From an uncultured Lachnospiraceae bacterium (lineage in GTDB: Bacteria; Bacillota; Clostridia; Lachnospirales; Lachnospiraceae), in NCBI GenBank assembly GCA_947089905.1, contig CAMUMG010000009.1, positions 1 to 64,000 on the forward strand: a stretch of DNA of 64,000 nucleotides. Direction: 5' to 3'. The notes beneath the pieces are model-generated. The model was given only the letters and a program-made list of their open reading frames with translations, did not search any database and had not been told where the DNA came from. Made by a program: the position numbers and the translations under genes. This document shows positions 54,666-63,540 of the stretch, one piece after another. Within the stretch, counting starts at the first letter, position 1. Each line of letters begins with the position of its first letter.

Positions 54666-57290
54666 TTAATCATTTGTTTTTTTATTATTTTGTTCACCAA
54701 AAAAATATAAACGTCTATCTGCCAAAATTTTATCCAATTCTTTATCAGTAAGGTAAGCAATTAAATACTTTTCCTTAAAATCATATCCTGAATTATCTTT
54801 CATAAGTATTTGCATTGTTTCTTCTTGGCTATCAATCTTCAATTCTTTCATTGTACCGTGAATCCTTGATTCTAATACTATTTTTCCATCTGGAATCTGA
54901 ACAAAATCAATTCCATTCTGTCTACATACAACAAGCCTTGATTTATCTGCTGTTATATATATGGATAAAACCTGACATATATTATTTTTCTTTGCTGCCT
55001 GTACAGATAAAAGTGTTTGTACTTTTCTATCTTCTTTTCTGTAATCTGTATATAGTATCAATTCTCCTGTATCATTGCAGAAAACTGCCATCTCATTTTC
55101 TGATATTAACTGTATCATAATATGAAATAGTTTTGTATCAATAGAGGAAACAAGACTACAAAAAATTTTGTTATATTCTTTTTTATACTTTCTTATTGCA
55201 ATTATTCCCTCATTATCTGCTGTAATAATTGTATTCCATTGTCTATCTATCTGAATAATCTCAATATCTTTTTTGTGAAATTTATCTATCTCTATCAAAA
55301 TGTCCTCTTTCATTTCCCATAGATATAAATAACCTTTTGTACATCCGATTAATAAATTATCTTTATCAATAAATTCATATGTGTTGCACTCATAAATTTT
55401 TTCATCTCTTGTTTTGCATATATATTCTCTTAAAAGTTCACTTGTACCCATTTCAGGCATCAGATTCATTTCTTCGTCAGAAAGTATCTCTGGCTGTTCT
55501 TTAAGGCATATTCTCTTTTCTCTTAAAAATTGTCCTTGTTCATCAAAAATAGCTATACCTTTTCCCTTTTGTATAGCGGCAGCGGTTATTCCACTATATG
55601 TAACCTTCTTTGTAATAATATAATTTCCTTCATTATCATAAAGAGGTTTTTGTATTTTACGAAATACTAAATTCCATAACTCTCCTCTCCATAATAATGC
55701 CGGACAATATATCTGTGGAAAATCCAAATCCATTCTCAATTTTTCAACTGGTATATCTTCCGAATAAACAGCTCCAAAATTTCGTTCCAGCACTTGTACT
55801 GTATTATCTTCATATAACAAAACCATATACTTATTACTTTTATCTACTATATAAATACTGTTTAGTTTTTTTTGAAACTCAGGATTAAAACACAATACAG
55901 TCTTATCATCTTCCTTCCATTCTGCTCTTTGCCCATTATCATAAATATAAATACTATGTTTTGTATTTTCTGCCTTAAAAAAGTGGCTTTCATAATAACG
56001 TGGCTGGCATCGTTTTCGACTCCAAAAAAAATCATATTCCTTCATATTCCGATTCCATCCCAATAAATATCTTTCTTCACTTAAAAAAAGCATATTTCCA
56101 TCTTTTGAAAAGGCAATATTCTTCCATGTAAAAGATAACTCTTGTATATTTTTTAAAAATGGAATATTTATTGTTTCATATTTCATTGTTTCAATATCTA
56201 AAATAAATAAATTACATTGAGATACTAATGCAAATAGATGAACTGCAGGATGGTATGCTACAGGTATATGGTTTAATTGACAGTCCAGATAAAATGACTT
56301 AAATACTGCAAATTTTGTATCTGTAAACTGTATTTCTATAGTAATCTGCTTTATTAAATTTATTTTTTCTCTGTTGTAATTCCATATTTTTACTGTAATA
56401 CAATCATCAAAAGTACCAATACAGCCTTCCTTTATATAAAAAAAACGAAATTTTTCACCATTATGTGCTTTTATTACTGATATAACTTTTGCTTTCAAAC
56501 AATTTATTATATAAATATACTTATTATCTGTTGAATAGGCATATGAAGATTTTTTATCAAAACAAATAACTTTATTTCCTGCATACTGATTGAGAGACCC
56601 ACAGTAATTATAATAAGCACTTTTTGTACAAAAAGCTTTTAAATAATTCCATTCTATTTTTCTAGGGTTATACTTATCAGGAATCTCTGACATAATTTTA
56701 AGTGCATCTTCATGATTTCCTTCTATATTCTTTTTATATGCCATAGAGATTATTTCATAATATTTTTGTTTCCAATAAAAAGTATTCGTTATTTCATAAA
56801 CATCTTTAAAACTGCGACCAGTTATTTTAGCATAGATTCTGCTAACCTCTTTAACCCAATCTTTATCACCCCGCATATCAGCAGCAAGTTCCTTCTGTAA
56901 ATCTTTTATACTTTCGGGATAAAACAAATCGATCTCTCTGCTTAATGGTGCCATATTAGAAATGATACCTACAATTTTGTCCCTTCTTCCTAAAGTATAA
57001 GCATAATAACCACATTCAAAATCAACCCAATTTCTTTCTCCTGTCTTACATTCGTTGACAAATGGCGAGCATACTAAAATCAGCCATTCCGATTCCCCTA
57101 ACTTTCGCTTTAATTCCTCCTCAACATTTTCTCCGACTTCTGCATAACTACTGTCCCTAAAAAACTTATATTTCTGAGCTGGATCTGTATCATTGGATAT
57201 TTTAATCAGCCATTCCTCTAGTTTATTGACAAATTGACTGTCACGTGCAGTATAACTGATAAATGCTTTATAAGTAAACTTTCTTTCCAT
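54666..57290 (-). CDS. TIR-WD40 repeat protein
   Basis: An 874-residue protein. Residues 1-150 are a TIR domain: KAFISYTARDSQFVNKLEEWL, FFRDSSY.EVGENVEEELK, SEWLILVCSPF and the helix NWVDFECGYYAY with the likely catalytic Glu. After a helical linker (to about 225) come roughly 12-14 divergent WD40-like beta-propeller blades to the C-terminus (for example KVICFDKKSSYAYSTDNKYIYIINC; VTVKIWNYNREKINLIKQ-like; LLIGCTKGYLYLWEM). The propellers probably sense a trigger, and TIR is the effector. ATG follows AGGAGG. It faces the TIR-SLOG group convergently. Confidence 0.8.
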   Translation of the reverse strand: MERKFTYKAFISYTARDSQFVNKLEEWLIKISNDTDPAQKYKFFRDSSYAEVGENVEEELKRKLGESEWLILVCSPFVNECKTGERNWVDFECGYYAYTLGRRDKIVGIISNMAPLSREIDLFYPESIKDLQKELAADMRGDKDWVKEVSRIYAKITGRSFKDVYEITNTFYWKQKYYEIISMAYKKNIEGNHEDALKIMSEIPDKYNPRKIEWNYLKAFCTKSAYYNYCGSLNQYAGNKVICFDKKSSYAYSTDNKYIYIINCLKAKVISVIKAHNGEKFRFFYIKEGCIGTFDDCITVKIWNYNREKINLIKQITIEIQFTDTKFAVFKSFYLDCQLNHIPVAYHPAVHLFALVSQCNLFILDIETMKYETINIPFLKNIQELSFTWKNIAFSKDGNMLFLSEERYLLGWNRNMKEYDFFWSRKRCQPRYYESHFFKAENTKHSIYIYDNGQRAEWKEDDKTVLCFNPEFQKKLNSIYIVDKSNKYMVLLYEDNTVQVLERNFGAVYSEDIPVEKLRMDLDFPQIYCPALLWRGELWNLVFRKIQKPLYDNEGNYIITKKVTYSGITAAAIQKGKGIAIFDEQGQFLREKRICLKEQPEILSDEEMNLMPEMGTSELLREYICKTRDEKIYECNTYEFIDKDNLLIGCTKGYLYLWEMKEDILIEIDKFHKKDIEIIQIDRQWNTIITADNEGIIAIRKYKKEYNKIFCSLVSSIDTKLFHIMIQLISENEMAVFCNDTGELILYTDYRKEDRKVQTLLSVQAAKKNNICQVLSIYITADKSRLVVCRQNGIDFVQIPDGKIVLESRIHGTMKELKIDSQEETMQILMKDNSGYDFKEKYLIAYLTDKELDKILADRRLYFFGEQNNKKTND

Positions 57291-57534
57291 AAAGCCTCCT
57301 ATATTTTATCCTTCGTTATATTTCTGTACAACCTTTTTGTCTTCCTTAATCATACTATTTCTTATATATTATCACATATAATACTATATTTCAATTAATA
57401 ATAGTTTGTAATATACGACAAATGTATGAATAAAAATTTTATAAAGAAACTATCGAAAAATCAACGAATTTTTGAATCATTGCTTTCATATCTTTCATAA
57501 AAATCAATTCCTGCATTTGCCGTGTATCACTATA

Positions 57535-58068
57535 TTAAAGACCTTGACTTTTAAATAAAGTCTCCATTTCCTCTGCGGATTCTTTCATACCCCTTTGAAA
57601 CCATACCTCAATCCAACCATAAAGACTATAGGCAACAAATGCTGTTGCATATGCCTCAATCTTTGAATGTTCTGGTTTTGGACCACAAATTCCAATCACT
57701 ACATCTTTTAGAAGATAAATAAGACCTCTCTCATTCAGTAATTTGTAAAAATCTCTATTCTCTTCGAAATGTGTAAACATTGCTCCAATCAGTTCATTTA
57801 GTAAATTTTTATTGCTTTTCTCATAACCCTCCATCCACTCGTGAAATAACTGATTAATATATGCTCTCAAAATATCTTCTTTGTTTTCAAAATTACGATA
57901 AAAAGATGCTCTTCCAACACCGGCAGTATTACATAATTCACTGATAGAAATATCATTCATTGGTTTGTCATAAAGCAATTTTAAAAGTGCATCTGTTATA
58001 TGTTGAATAACATAAGCATTTCTTCCTTCGTTACTCATTGGTGATACATTTTGTGTATTCTGTTTCAT
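57535..58068 (-). CDS. TetR-family regulator of the esterase/MATE group
   Basis: A 177-residue TetR regulator: HTH with ISISELCNTAGVGRASFYRNFENKEDIL at about 30-60 and a C-terminal TetR_C-like helical domain. ATG at 58068 is 7 bases after AGGAGG; a start 7 codons earlier is less likely. Divergent from the micropeptide/esterase operon with palindromic sites between them. Confidence 0.9.
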   Translation of the reverse strand: MKQNTQNVSPMSNEGRNAYVIQHITDALLKLLYDKPMNDISISELCNTAGVGRASFYRNFENKEDILRAYINQLFHEWMEGYEKSNKNLLNELIGAMFTHFEENRDFYKLLNERGLIYLLKDVVIGICGPKPEHSKIEAYATAFVAYSLYGWIEVWFQRGMKESAEEMETLFKSQGL

Positions 58069-58102
58069 TTTTGTTCCTCCTATTGACAATCCTTAAACTT
58101 GC

Positions 58103-58135
58103 TGATACAATTATATCGACAATACAAATGTATCA
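58103..58135. promoter_or_regulatory. Probable TetR operator
   Basis: TGATACA (58103-58109) and TGTATCA (58129-58135) form an inverted pair, and ATACA-AA-TGTAT (58122-58133) is a compact palindrome within it. It lies in the 131-bp divergent gap between the TetR gene and the micropeptide. Confidence 0.6.
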
Positions 58136-58199
58136 AATATATTATAATATGATTCCATTATATTGTCAAGAAAAAACAATCATACTATGGAGGTTAAAA

Positions 58200-58334
58200 A
58201 TGACACTTACACAAAAACGCATTATTATTTTAATAGTCATTATTATTGTCGCTGCTATTTTGGGGCGGCTTGCTGTACGGGCATTTATAAATTTTTTGGT
58301 TGGCGGCACATTGTTTGGAGGTAACATTTTATGA
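58200..58334 (+). CDS. Single-pass membrane micropeptide (44 aa)
   Basis: A 44-residue peptide with one long hydrophobic helix (RIIILIVIIIVAAILGRLAV) and a Gly-rich C-terminal end. Good ribosome site TGGAGG. Its stop overlaps the esterase start (ATGA at 58331-58334), so translation of the two is coupled. No family recognised; it could be a regulator or partner of the membrane-anchored esterase. Confidence 0.7.
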   Translation: MTLTQKRIIILIVIIIVAAILGRLAVRAFINFLVGGTLFGGNIL

Positions 58335-59302
58335 AAAATAAAGAAAAGAAAGGAAAAGGAAAAGTTATGTGGGGATTTATTTATGTAGGCACTTTTATTG
58401 CTGCCTTTGTTATATCAGCGATTATCAAAGTTTCTTATAATCCTTTAGGCAAAAAGTATACTGTTAATTGGACTGATTCTGTAGGAAAAATTTATACTGA
58501 TATTGCTTATGGAGATGGAAAATTAAATAGGTTTGATCTCTATGTTCCTACAGATAATAGTAAGGAAACTTATGGTCTAGTGGTTTATCTCCATGCAGGA
58601 GGTTTTACATCTGGTGACAAAAGCGATGATTCTCAGATGTTAAAATGGCTATGTTCAAAAGGATACGTTGCAGCAGGTATTAATTATACACTTCGTAATG
58701 AGAATAATCAGGCAAGTGTATATTCACAGTCTATAGAGATAAAAAATAGTATTCCTGTCATTGTAGAAGAAGCGAAAAAGCTCGGCTATAAATTAGATCG
58801 AATGGCAATATCCGGCGGATCAGCAGGAGGCTGTTTAGCTTTAATTTATGCCTACCGTGATGCCGACACATCACCGATTCCTGTAAAAATGGTTTTTGAA
58901 GCAGTTGGCCCATCCAGCTTTTATGCACAAGATTGGACTCCTTATGGATTAGATAAAAGTCCTGAAGCAGCGGCAGGTTTGTTTGGCGTTATGGCTGGTA
59001 AAAACATTACAGCAGATATGCTAGGAACGAAAGCTTATGATGAAGCCATAAAGGATATCTCTGCTTTTATGTGGGTAAATGAAAATTCTGTACCAACATT
59101 ATGTGCATATGGGAAATATGATAAGGTATGTCCTTTTGAATCATCTAAGCATCTGATCAACGCATTAAAGGAAAATAATGTTCCTTATGATTATATTGAA
59201 TTTCCTCACTCTGGACATGGTCTGCAAAATGACAATAAGATGTATGCAGAATATATGGATAAAACGAATGAATATCTGAATAAATATTTAGCTCAAAAAT
59301 AA
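58331..59302 (+). CDS. Membrane-anchored alpha/beta-hydrolase (esterase/lipase-like)
   Basis: A 323-residue hydrolase with one N-terminal transmembrane anchor (about 12-32), then an alpha/beta-hydrolase domain of the HSL/BD-FAE type. The oxyanion motif is HAGGF, the nucleophile Ser in GGSAGG, the acid Asp in YGKYDKVCP and the His in HSGHG. Probably an outward-facing or membrane-associated carboxylesterase. Coupled to the preceding micropeptide and likely controlled by the divergent TetR protein. Convergent with the MATE gene 12 bases away. Confidence 0.88.
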   Translation: MKNKEKKGKGKVMWGFIYVGTFIAAFVISAIIKVSYNPLGKKYTVNWTDSVGKIYTDIAYGDGKLNRFDLYVPTDNSKETYGLVVYLHAGGFTSGDKSDDSQMLKWLCSKGYVAAGINYTLRNENNQASVYSQSIEIKNSIPVIVEEAKKLGYKLDRMAISGGSAGGCLALIYAYRDADTSPIPVKMVFEAVGPSSFYAQDWTPYGLDKSPEAAAGLFGVMAGKNITADMLGTKAYDEAIKDISAFMWVNENSVPTLCAYGKYDKVCPFESSKHLINALKENNVPYDYIEFPHSGHGLQNDNKMYAEYMDKTNEYLNKYLAQK

Positions 59303-59314
59303 GGTGAACTCTAT

Positions 59315-60601
59315 TTATACATTATTTGATCGGTTCATTATCAAAATTACAGAGAAGGTAAGTATTTCCGATACAAGAAAAGACAGCCATACACCATTCA
59401 TTCCCCATAATCTCGACATAATAACTGCACAGACTGTTATTGCTAAAACTCCTCTTAAAATAGAAGCAACAAAAGCAAGGATCGTTCTATCAATCGCGGC
59501 AAAATAGCTTGCTAACATGATATTGATACCAGCAAAAAGATAACCTAAAAAATAAAATCTCATACCACTATGAGCATAATATAAAAGTATTTCGCTTCCT
59601 TCACTATTAAATACAGCAATGAAAGAATCTGTAAATATCCATGTTCCGGCTATGATAATCATTTGTACTACAAAGGTAACGATAAGTCCTAATCTTAATA
59701 GCATTTTTACATCTTTTAATTTTTGACTGCCATAGGCATAACTAATCAGTGGCTGTGTTCCCTGCGAAATACCATTAAAAACAGACATAGCAACCAAAGA
59801 TATATTGGCAATCACTCCATATGCTGCTATACCTATATTTCCAGCTATATGAAGAATCAGCATATTAAATACTATCGTGGTAACAGCAGAGGCAATCTCT
59901 CCCACAAAGGCAGATATTCCAAGTTGGCAGCAGGAAAATAGATATTGAAACGAAGGAAACTTCCACTTAAACCCTACATTATTATGTTTCCCAAAATAAT
60001 GTGTACAACATATAGTCATAGTTACAATCGGACATATCGCTGTTGCCAAAGCAGCCCCTGTAAGACCTAGTCCCATTGGGAACATAAAAATGTAGTCAAA
60101 TATAATATTGAATATACTTCCTGAAAGAGAACCAATCATTGCTGTCGTTGTAGCATTATCATTTCTTGCAAATGCTGTAAAAGTATAATTCATCATAAAA
60201 AAAGGAGTATCAATCAAAACAATTCTAAGATACCCTGTCCCCAACTCTGCAATATGTTGATCTGCACCCATCATTTCAAGTACCTGTTTAGGAAAAAATA
60301 TACCAAGGAATATAAATGGAATACTTATGATAACACACCACAAAATGGAATGGATAAAATAAAAATCAATATTCTTTTCATATTGTGCCTTTTTAAGTGT
60401 ATACCTTGTTGCAGAACCAATTCCAATCATTGTGCCAATGGCATAGATAAGTCCATAAATTGGAAGTACAAGATTAAGCACTGTAAGTCCATCTGCACCT
60501 GAGTGTTTTGAAATAAAAAATGTGTCTGCAAGAATATAAACCGAAATACCTACTATTCCCGCAACACTCTGCATTACATATTTAGAAAACTGTTTTATCA
60601 T
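59315..60601 (-). CDS. MATE-family efflux transporter
   Basis: A 428-residue, 12-helix multidrug and toxin extrusion transporter (NorM/MepA-like) that exports cationic compounds using Na+ or H+. It starts MIKQFSKYVMQSVAGIVGISVYILADTFFIS, typical of the family, with PIYGLIYAIGTMIGIGSAT and two homologous halves. It is intact. It is the right-most gene of the cargo segment, only 100 bases from the recombinase junction, and shares the drug/TetR theme with the esterase group though on the opposite strand. Confidence 0.92.
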   Translation of the reverse strand: MIKQFSKYVMQSVAGIVGISVYILADTFFISKHSGADGLTVLNLVLPIYGLIYAIGTMIGIGSATRYTLKKAQYEKNIDFYFIHSILWCVIISIPFIFLGIFFPKQVLEMMGADQHIAELGTGYLRIVLIDTPFFMMNYTFTAFARNDNATTTAMIGSLSGSIFNIIFDYIFMFPMGLGLTGAALATAICPIVTMTICCTHYFGKHNNVGFKWKFPSFQYLFSCCQLGISAFVGEIASAVTTIVFNMLILHIAGNIGIAAYGVIANISLVAMSVFNGISQGTQPLISYAYGSQKLKDVKMLLRLGLIVTFVVQMIIIAGTWIFTDSFIAVFNSEGSEILLYYAHSGMRFYFLGYLFAGINIMLASYFAAIDRTILAFVASILRGVLAITVCAVIMSRLWGMNGVWLSFLVSEILTFSVILIMNRSNNV

Positions 60602-60700
60602 TTGCCTTTTAATTCCTTTCTAAAAAAATTATAAATTATTATATTACTTTTTAATATATCTGTCTATCTATCTTTTTGTATTAAATTAGTAGTTTACATT

Positions 60701-60706
60701 TCTATG
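60701..60706. repeat. Direct repeat TCTATG, right copy
   Basis: Second copy of the hexamer at 49521-49526; marks the right junction of the cargo with the 5' part of recombinase R3. Confidence 0.5.
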
Positions 60707-60858
60707 AATTCCCTTATTGGATACTTTGATAATTCATTATGATTTTTTATATAACAGTCTACTATCTTTCTTTGATTTGTAATACTATTGCTTTCTTCTT
60801 TTATATCCCCATCCTCCTTGGATATTCGGAGATATTTTGCAAGATATTTTTCTTCCAA
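60701..60858 (-). pseudogene. Serine recombinase R3, 5' part
   Basis: N-terminal 52 codons of a large serine recombinase, including the catalytic serine motif YLRISKEDGD and SNSITNQRK. The likely start is TTG at 60858, 7 bases after AAAGGAAG, overlapping the end of R2 by 74 bases. The homology stops at REFI; the next codons (EM, stop) are not recombinase-like. Joining Ile here to the Asp codon at 49522 restores REFIDDGFSG and a 481-residue protein. Confidence 0.72.
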
Positions 60859-61828
60859 TTTCTTTCTTCCTTTCTTGATTATTTTGCAGTTTTTCATATA
60901 CAAGTTCAAACTGTTTTTGTGTTACAAGTGGTGTATGGGTATTTTTTACTATAATCCAATCTTCCTTTGGAAGAAAACGTAATTTACGGTTCTGTTCAAA
61001 ATAACTACACCTTGTTTTTCCCTGAATCATATGTCCCAAATAGATAGGATTTGTCAAAATCTTTGTAATATGTTTTGCTTTCCAACCTGTATTTTTATTT
61101 TTTTCAGGTGTAGAATTTGGAGAAGGTATTGACAAATAATTGAGAAATTGTGCGATTGAAGTACAACTTTGTTTTTGAATATACCACTCAAATATTTTTT
61201 TTACTATATCAGCACACTTTGGATCAGGGATTAATTTTTTTCTGTCTTTGTCGGATCTTTTATACCCATAAGGTAATATACTACCAATATATTCCCCCTT
61301 TTTCTGCATAACCTTTTTAACTTTTGTAACTTTTTGTGAAATATCTCTGGAATAATATTCATTTACAATGTTAATTAGGGAAGGTATTATCATATTATCG
61401 CAAAAAGACTGTCTGCTACTATCAAAATTATCATTTATAGCAATCACCCTTACACCAAGACAGGGAAATATTCTCTCCAAATAATCCCCTACCTCAATAT
61501 AATTTCTTCCAATACGGGAAAGATCCTTTACTACTATACAATTAATCTTCCCAATCTTAATATCGTTTATAAGAAGATTCCACCCTTGCCTTTCGAAGTG
61601 TACTCCTGTTATCCCATTATCTATATATATTTGTATCAGTTCAAACTCATTTTTATTTTCTTCTATAAACTCTTTCAGAAATACCACTTGATTTTGTATA
61701 GAGTCTTTTGTCTTGTATCCATTATTCTCAGCCGATAATCTTACATAAATACCTACTAAACTTTTGCAAGAAGGACTTTCTACTTTAAAATCAATCCGAT
61801 TGATCTGCTTTCTGCTTTTTCTCGCCAT
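60785..61828 (-). CDS. Serine recombinase R2 (short, no zinc ribbon)
   Basis: A 347-residue serine recombinase: resolvase domain with catalytic Ser in YVRLSAENNG, KDLSRIGRNYIEVGDYLE, then the recombinase domain (ILPYGYKRSDKDR) up to HTPLVTQKQFELVYEKLQ. It ends there, without the zinc ribbon and coiled coil of R1 and R3. The middle member of triple arrays is often short, but truncation is possible. ATG at 61828 follows TGAGGAAAAG. It lies 37 bases after R1 and overlaps R3, so the three genes are co-translated. Confidence 0.85.
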   Translation of the reverse strand: MARKSRKQINRIDFKVESPSCKSLVGIYVRLSAENNGYKTKDSIQNQVVFLKEFIEENKNEFELIQIYIDNGITGVHFERQGWNLLINDIKIGKINCIVVKDLSRIGRNYIEVGDYLERIFPCLGVRVIAINDNFDSSRQSFCDNMIIPSLINIVNEYYSRDISQKVTKVKKVMQKKGEYIGSILPYGYKRSDKDRKKLIPDPKCADIVKKIFEWYIQKQSCTSIAQFLNYLSIPSPNSTPEKNKNTGWKAKHITKILTNPIYLGHMIQGKTRCSYFEQNRKLRFLPKEDWIIVKNTHTPLVTQKQFELVYEKLQNNQERKKEIGRKISCKISPNIQGGWGYKRRKQ

Positions 61829-61865
61829 ACTTTTCCTCAATCTCTATATAAAAATTTCTAAATAT

Positions 61866-63440
61866 CTATTTTAACTCTGACTGAAATTTAAAATCAATTT
61901 CAATCCTATTTTTATCATAGATCCGAATTTCTTTTACTAACCTTAATAGCAATTCCCTTGTAAGCTCTTTAAAACCTTGATACTCTACCATTTGATCTGC
62001 ATTTTTGATTCTATCCTCTTTTTCTTTTGACTGTTTTTTTATTTCTTCCTTCAAAGCTTGAACCTCTTTTTTTAAGATAAGAATTTTAAATTCGAAAAAA
62101 TTTTTTAGATCCAAATACTCTTCCTTTGTTATAACTTTCCCTTTATAATCTTCATAAACTTCATCTATATAATGGTATTTCTTCTCTATTTCCACTTCCT
62201 TTTCTATTATAATATTTTGTAGTTCCTCTAAAAAATAATCCTTTTTTTGTATTTTGGATATTAACTTTAACGTCTGATTTAATTCAAATACTCTTTTAAC
62301 ATGAAGATTTATAATCTTTAAAATTACCTCTTTAAATTTCTCAAGAGAAATTTGCTTTTTGTTCTGACAGCCATTTTTATTTTTATTTTCTATACAAACA
62401 AGATAATTATATTTTTTTCTGTGAGTAGGTATGGTCTTTTTTGTCATATTCCCTCTACAGTATCCACACTTTGCCAAACCTGAAAACAGATATAATGTCT
62501 GCTCATTTGGTGCAACTCTAGTATCTGTATCTAAAAGAAATTTTACCAGCTCAAAAGCTTCTTTTGATATAATAGGTTCATGGCTATTTTCGTACCGAAT
62601 CCAGTCTCTTTCTTCTCTTGTTATTCTTTTTTTTAACTTATAACTAATAGAAAACGTCTTTCCCTGCAAAAGTACCCCTGTATACACTTCATTTTGTAAA
62701 ATTCTATTTATCTCATTTGCTACCCATTTAGGATTTAATTTTGTATGAAAACTGCACTGAAAGTTTTTGTTATTCTCCCTTTTATATTCCATAGGGGTAG
62801 GAATTCCCAGTTCGTTTAATTTATCTGCAATTCTAAAGCTACTCATTCCTTCTATTTTCCATTGAAAAATCTTACGGATTATACAGGCAGCTCTTTCGTC
62901 TATTATAAGTTTATTTTTATTCTCAGCAGATTTTTTATAGCCATAAGGGGCAAAAGAACCAATATACTGTCCCGTCTTTCGTTTCATATCCAAATGACTG
63001 CGTACTTTGATAGAAATATCTCTGCAATAGGCATCATTCATAAGATTCTTAAAAGGTATCCATATTTCTTCATAACTTCTCCTATCATATACGGTATCGA
63101 TATTATCATTGATTGCAATAAATCTCACTCCTAGAAGAGGAAATATTTTTTCAATATAACGCCCTGTTTCGATATAATTTCTTCCAAATCTGGACAAGTC
63201 TTTTACAATTACGCAGTTTATTTTTCCTGAGCGAATATCACTTAACATCTTTTGAAAACTAGGACGTTCAAAATTTACACCTGAAAATCCATCATCTACT
63301 CTTTCTTTATAAAGATGAATATCAGGATGTTCTTTTAGAAATTCTCTTATAAGTGCTCTTTGATTTAAAATACTGTCACTTTCTGCTTTATCGCCATCCT
63401 CTTTGGATAAGCGGTAATAGGCATCTGCAATATAAATCAT
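61866..63440 (-). CDS. Large serine recombinase R1
   Basis: A 524-residue large serine recombinase (TndX/TnpX type): resolvase domain with catalytic Ser in YYRLSKEDGDKAESDS, VDDGFSGVNFERP and KDLSRFGRNYIETG; recombinase domain with FAPYGYKKSAENK; zinc ribbon (CGYCRGN...CIENKNKNGC); long coiled coil; and C-terminal IRIYDKNRIEIDFKFQ. It appears complete and active. ATG at 63440 follows AAGAAGGTG. First gene of the R1-R2-R3 array. Confidence 0.93.
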   Translation of the reverse strand: MIYIADAYYRLSKEDGDKAESDSILNQRALIREFLKEHPDIHLYKERVDDGFSGVNFERPSFQKMLSDIRSGKINCVIVKDLSRFGRNYIETGRYIEKIFPLLGVRFIAINDNIDTVYDRRSYEEIWIPFKNLMNDAYCRDISIKVRSHLDMKRKTGQYIGSFAPYGYKKSAENKNKLIIDERAACIIRKIFQWKIEGMSSFRIADKLNELGIPTPMEYKRENNKNFQCSFHTKLNPKWVANEINRILQNEVYTGVLLQGKTFSISYKLKKRITREERDWIRYENSHEPIISKEAFELVKFLLDTDTRVAPNEQTLYLFSGLAKCGYCRGNMTKKTIPTHRKKYNYLVCIENKNKNGCQNKKQISLEKFKEVILKIINLHVKRVFELNQTLKLISKIQKKDYFLEELQNIIIEKEVEIEKKYHYIDEVYEDYKGKVITKEEYLDLKNFFEFKILILKKEVQALKEEIKKQSKEKEDRIKNADQMVEYQGFKELTRELLLRLVKEIRIYDKNRIEIDFKFQSELK

Positions 63441-63540
63441 AAATTCATACACCTTCTTTTTTAATATATTTATATTTCACCTGCTCTATGTTATACTTAT
63501 GATCAAATTTAGATAAAAGAAGGAAGGGATATTGTTATTT

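Larger units (their letters stand above)
49527..60706. mobile_element. About 11.2-kb cargo segment inside recombinase R3
   Basis: Segment bounded by TCTATG repeats that separates the two halves of R3. It carries a toxin-antitoxin remnant, TIR/SLOG genes and a TetR-esterase-MATE group. It encodes no recombinase or transposase, and I found no convincing terminal inverted repeats. It might be moved by another element's enzyme, or its mobility gene may have been lost. Confidence 0.5.
48215..63452. mobile_element. Integrated serine-recombinase element in spmA (visible part)
   Basis: One end is set by the abrupt junction between spmA and recombinase R3 at about 48214-48233. Three large serine recombinases (R1, R2, R3) point toward this junction, an arrangement known from Clostridia integrative elements. 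The far end is not visible: no 5' spmA sequence occurs up to base 64000, so the element continues beyond, or was rearranged. The end coordinate given is that of R1 only. Confidence 0.55.

Noticed and set aside
57507..57522. CCTGCATTTGCCGT repeated near base 150
   Set aside because: A 14-base match inside glgP coding sequence; a few such matches are expected by chance in 64 kb.
49527..60706. Terminal inverted repeats of a classical transposon
   Set aside because: Only a few bases (AAATG-like) are shared between the inward ends; no transposase is encoded.
60694..60909. Stand-alone 71-residue gene after R2
   Set aside because: It is the N-terminus of a recombinase that stops at the junction, not an independent small protein.
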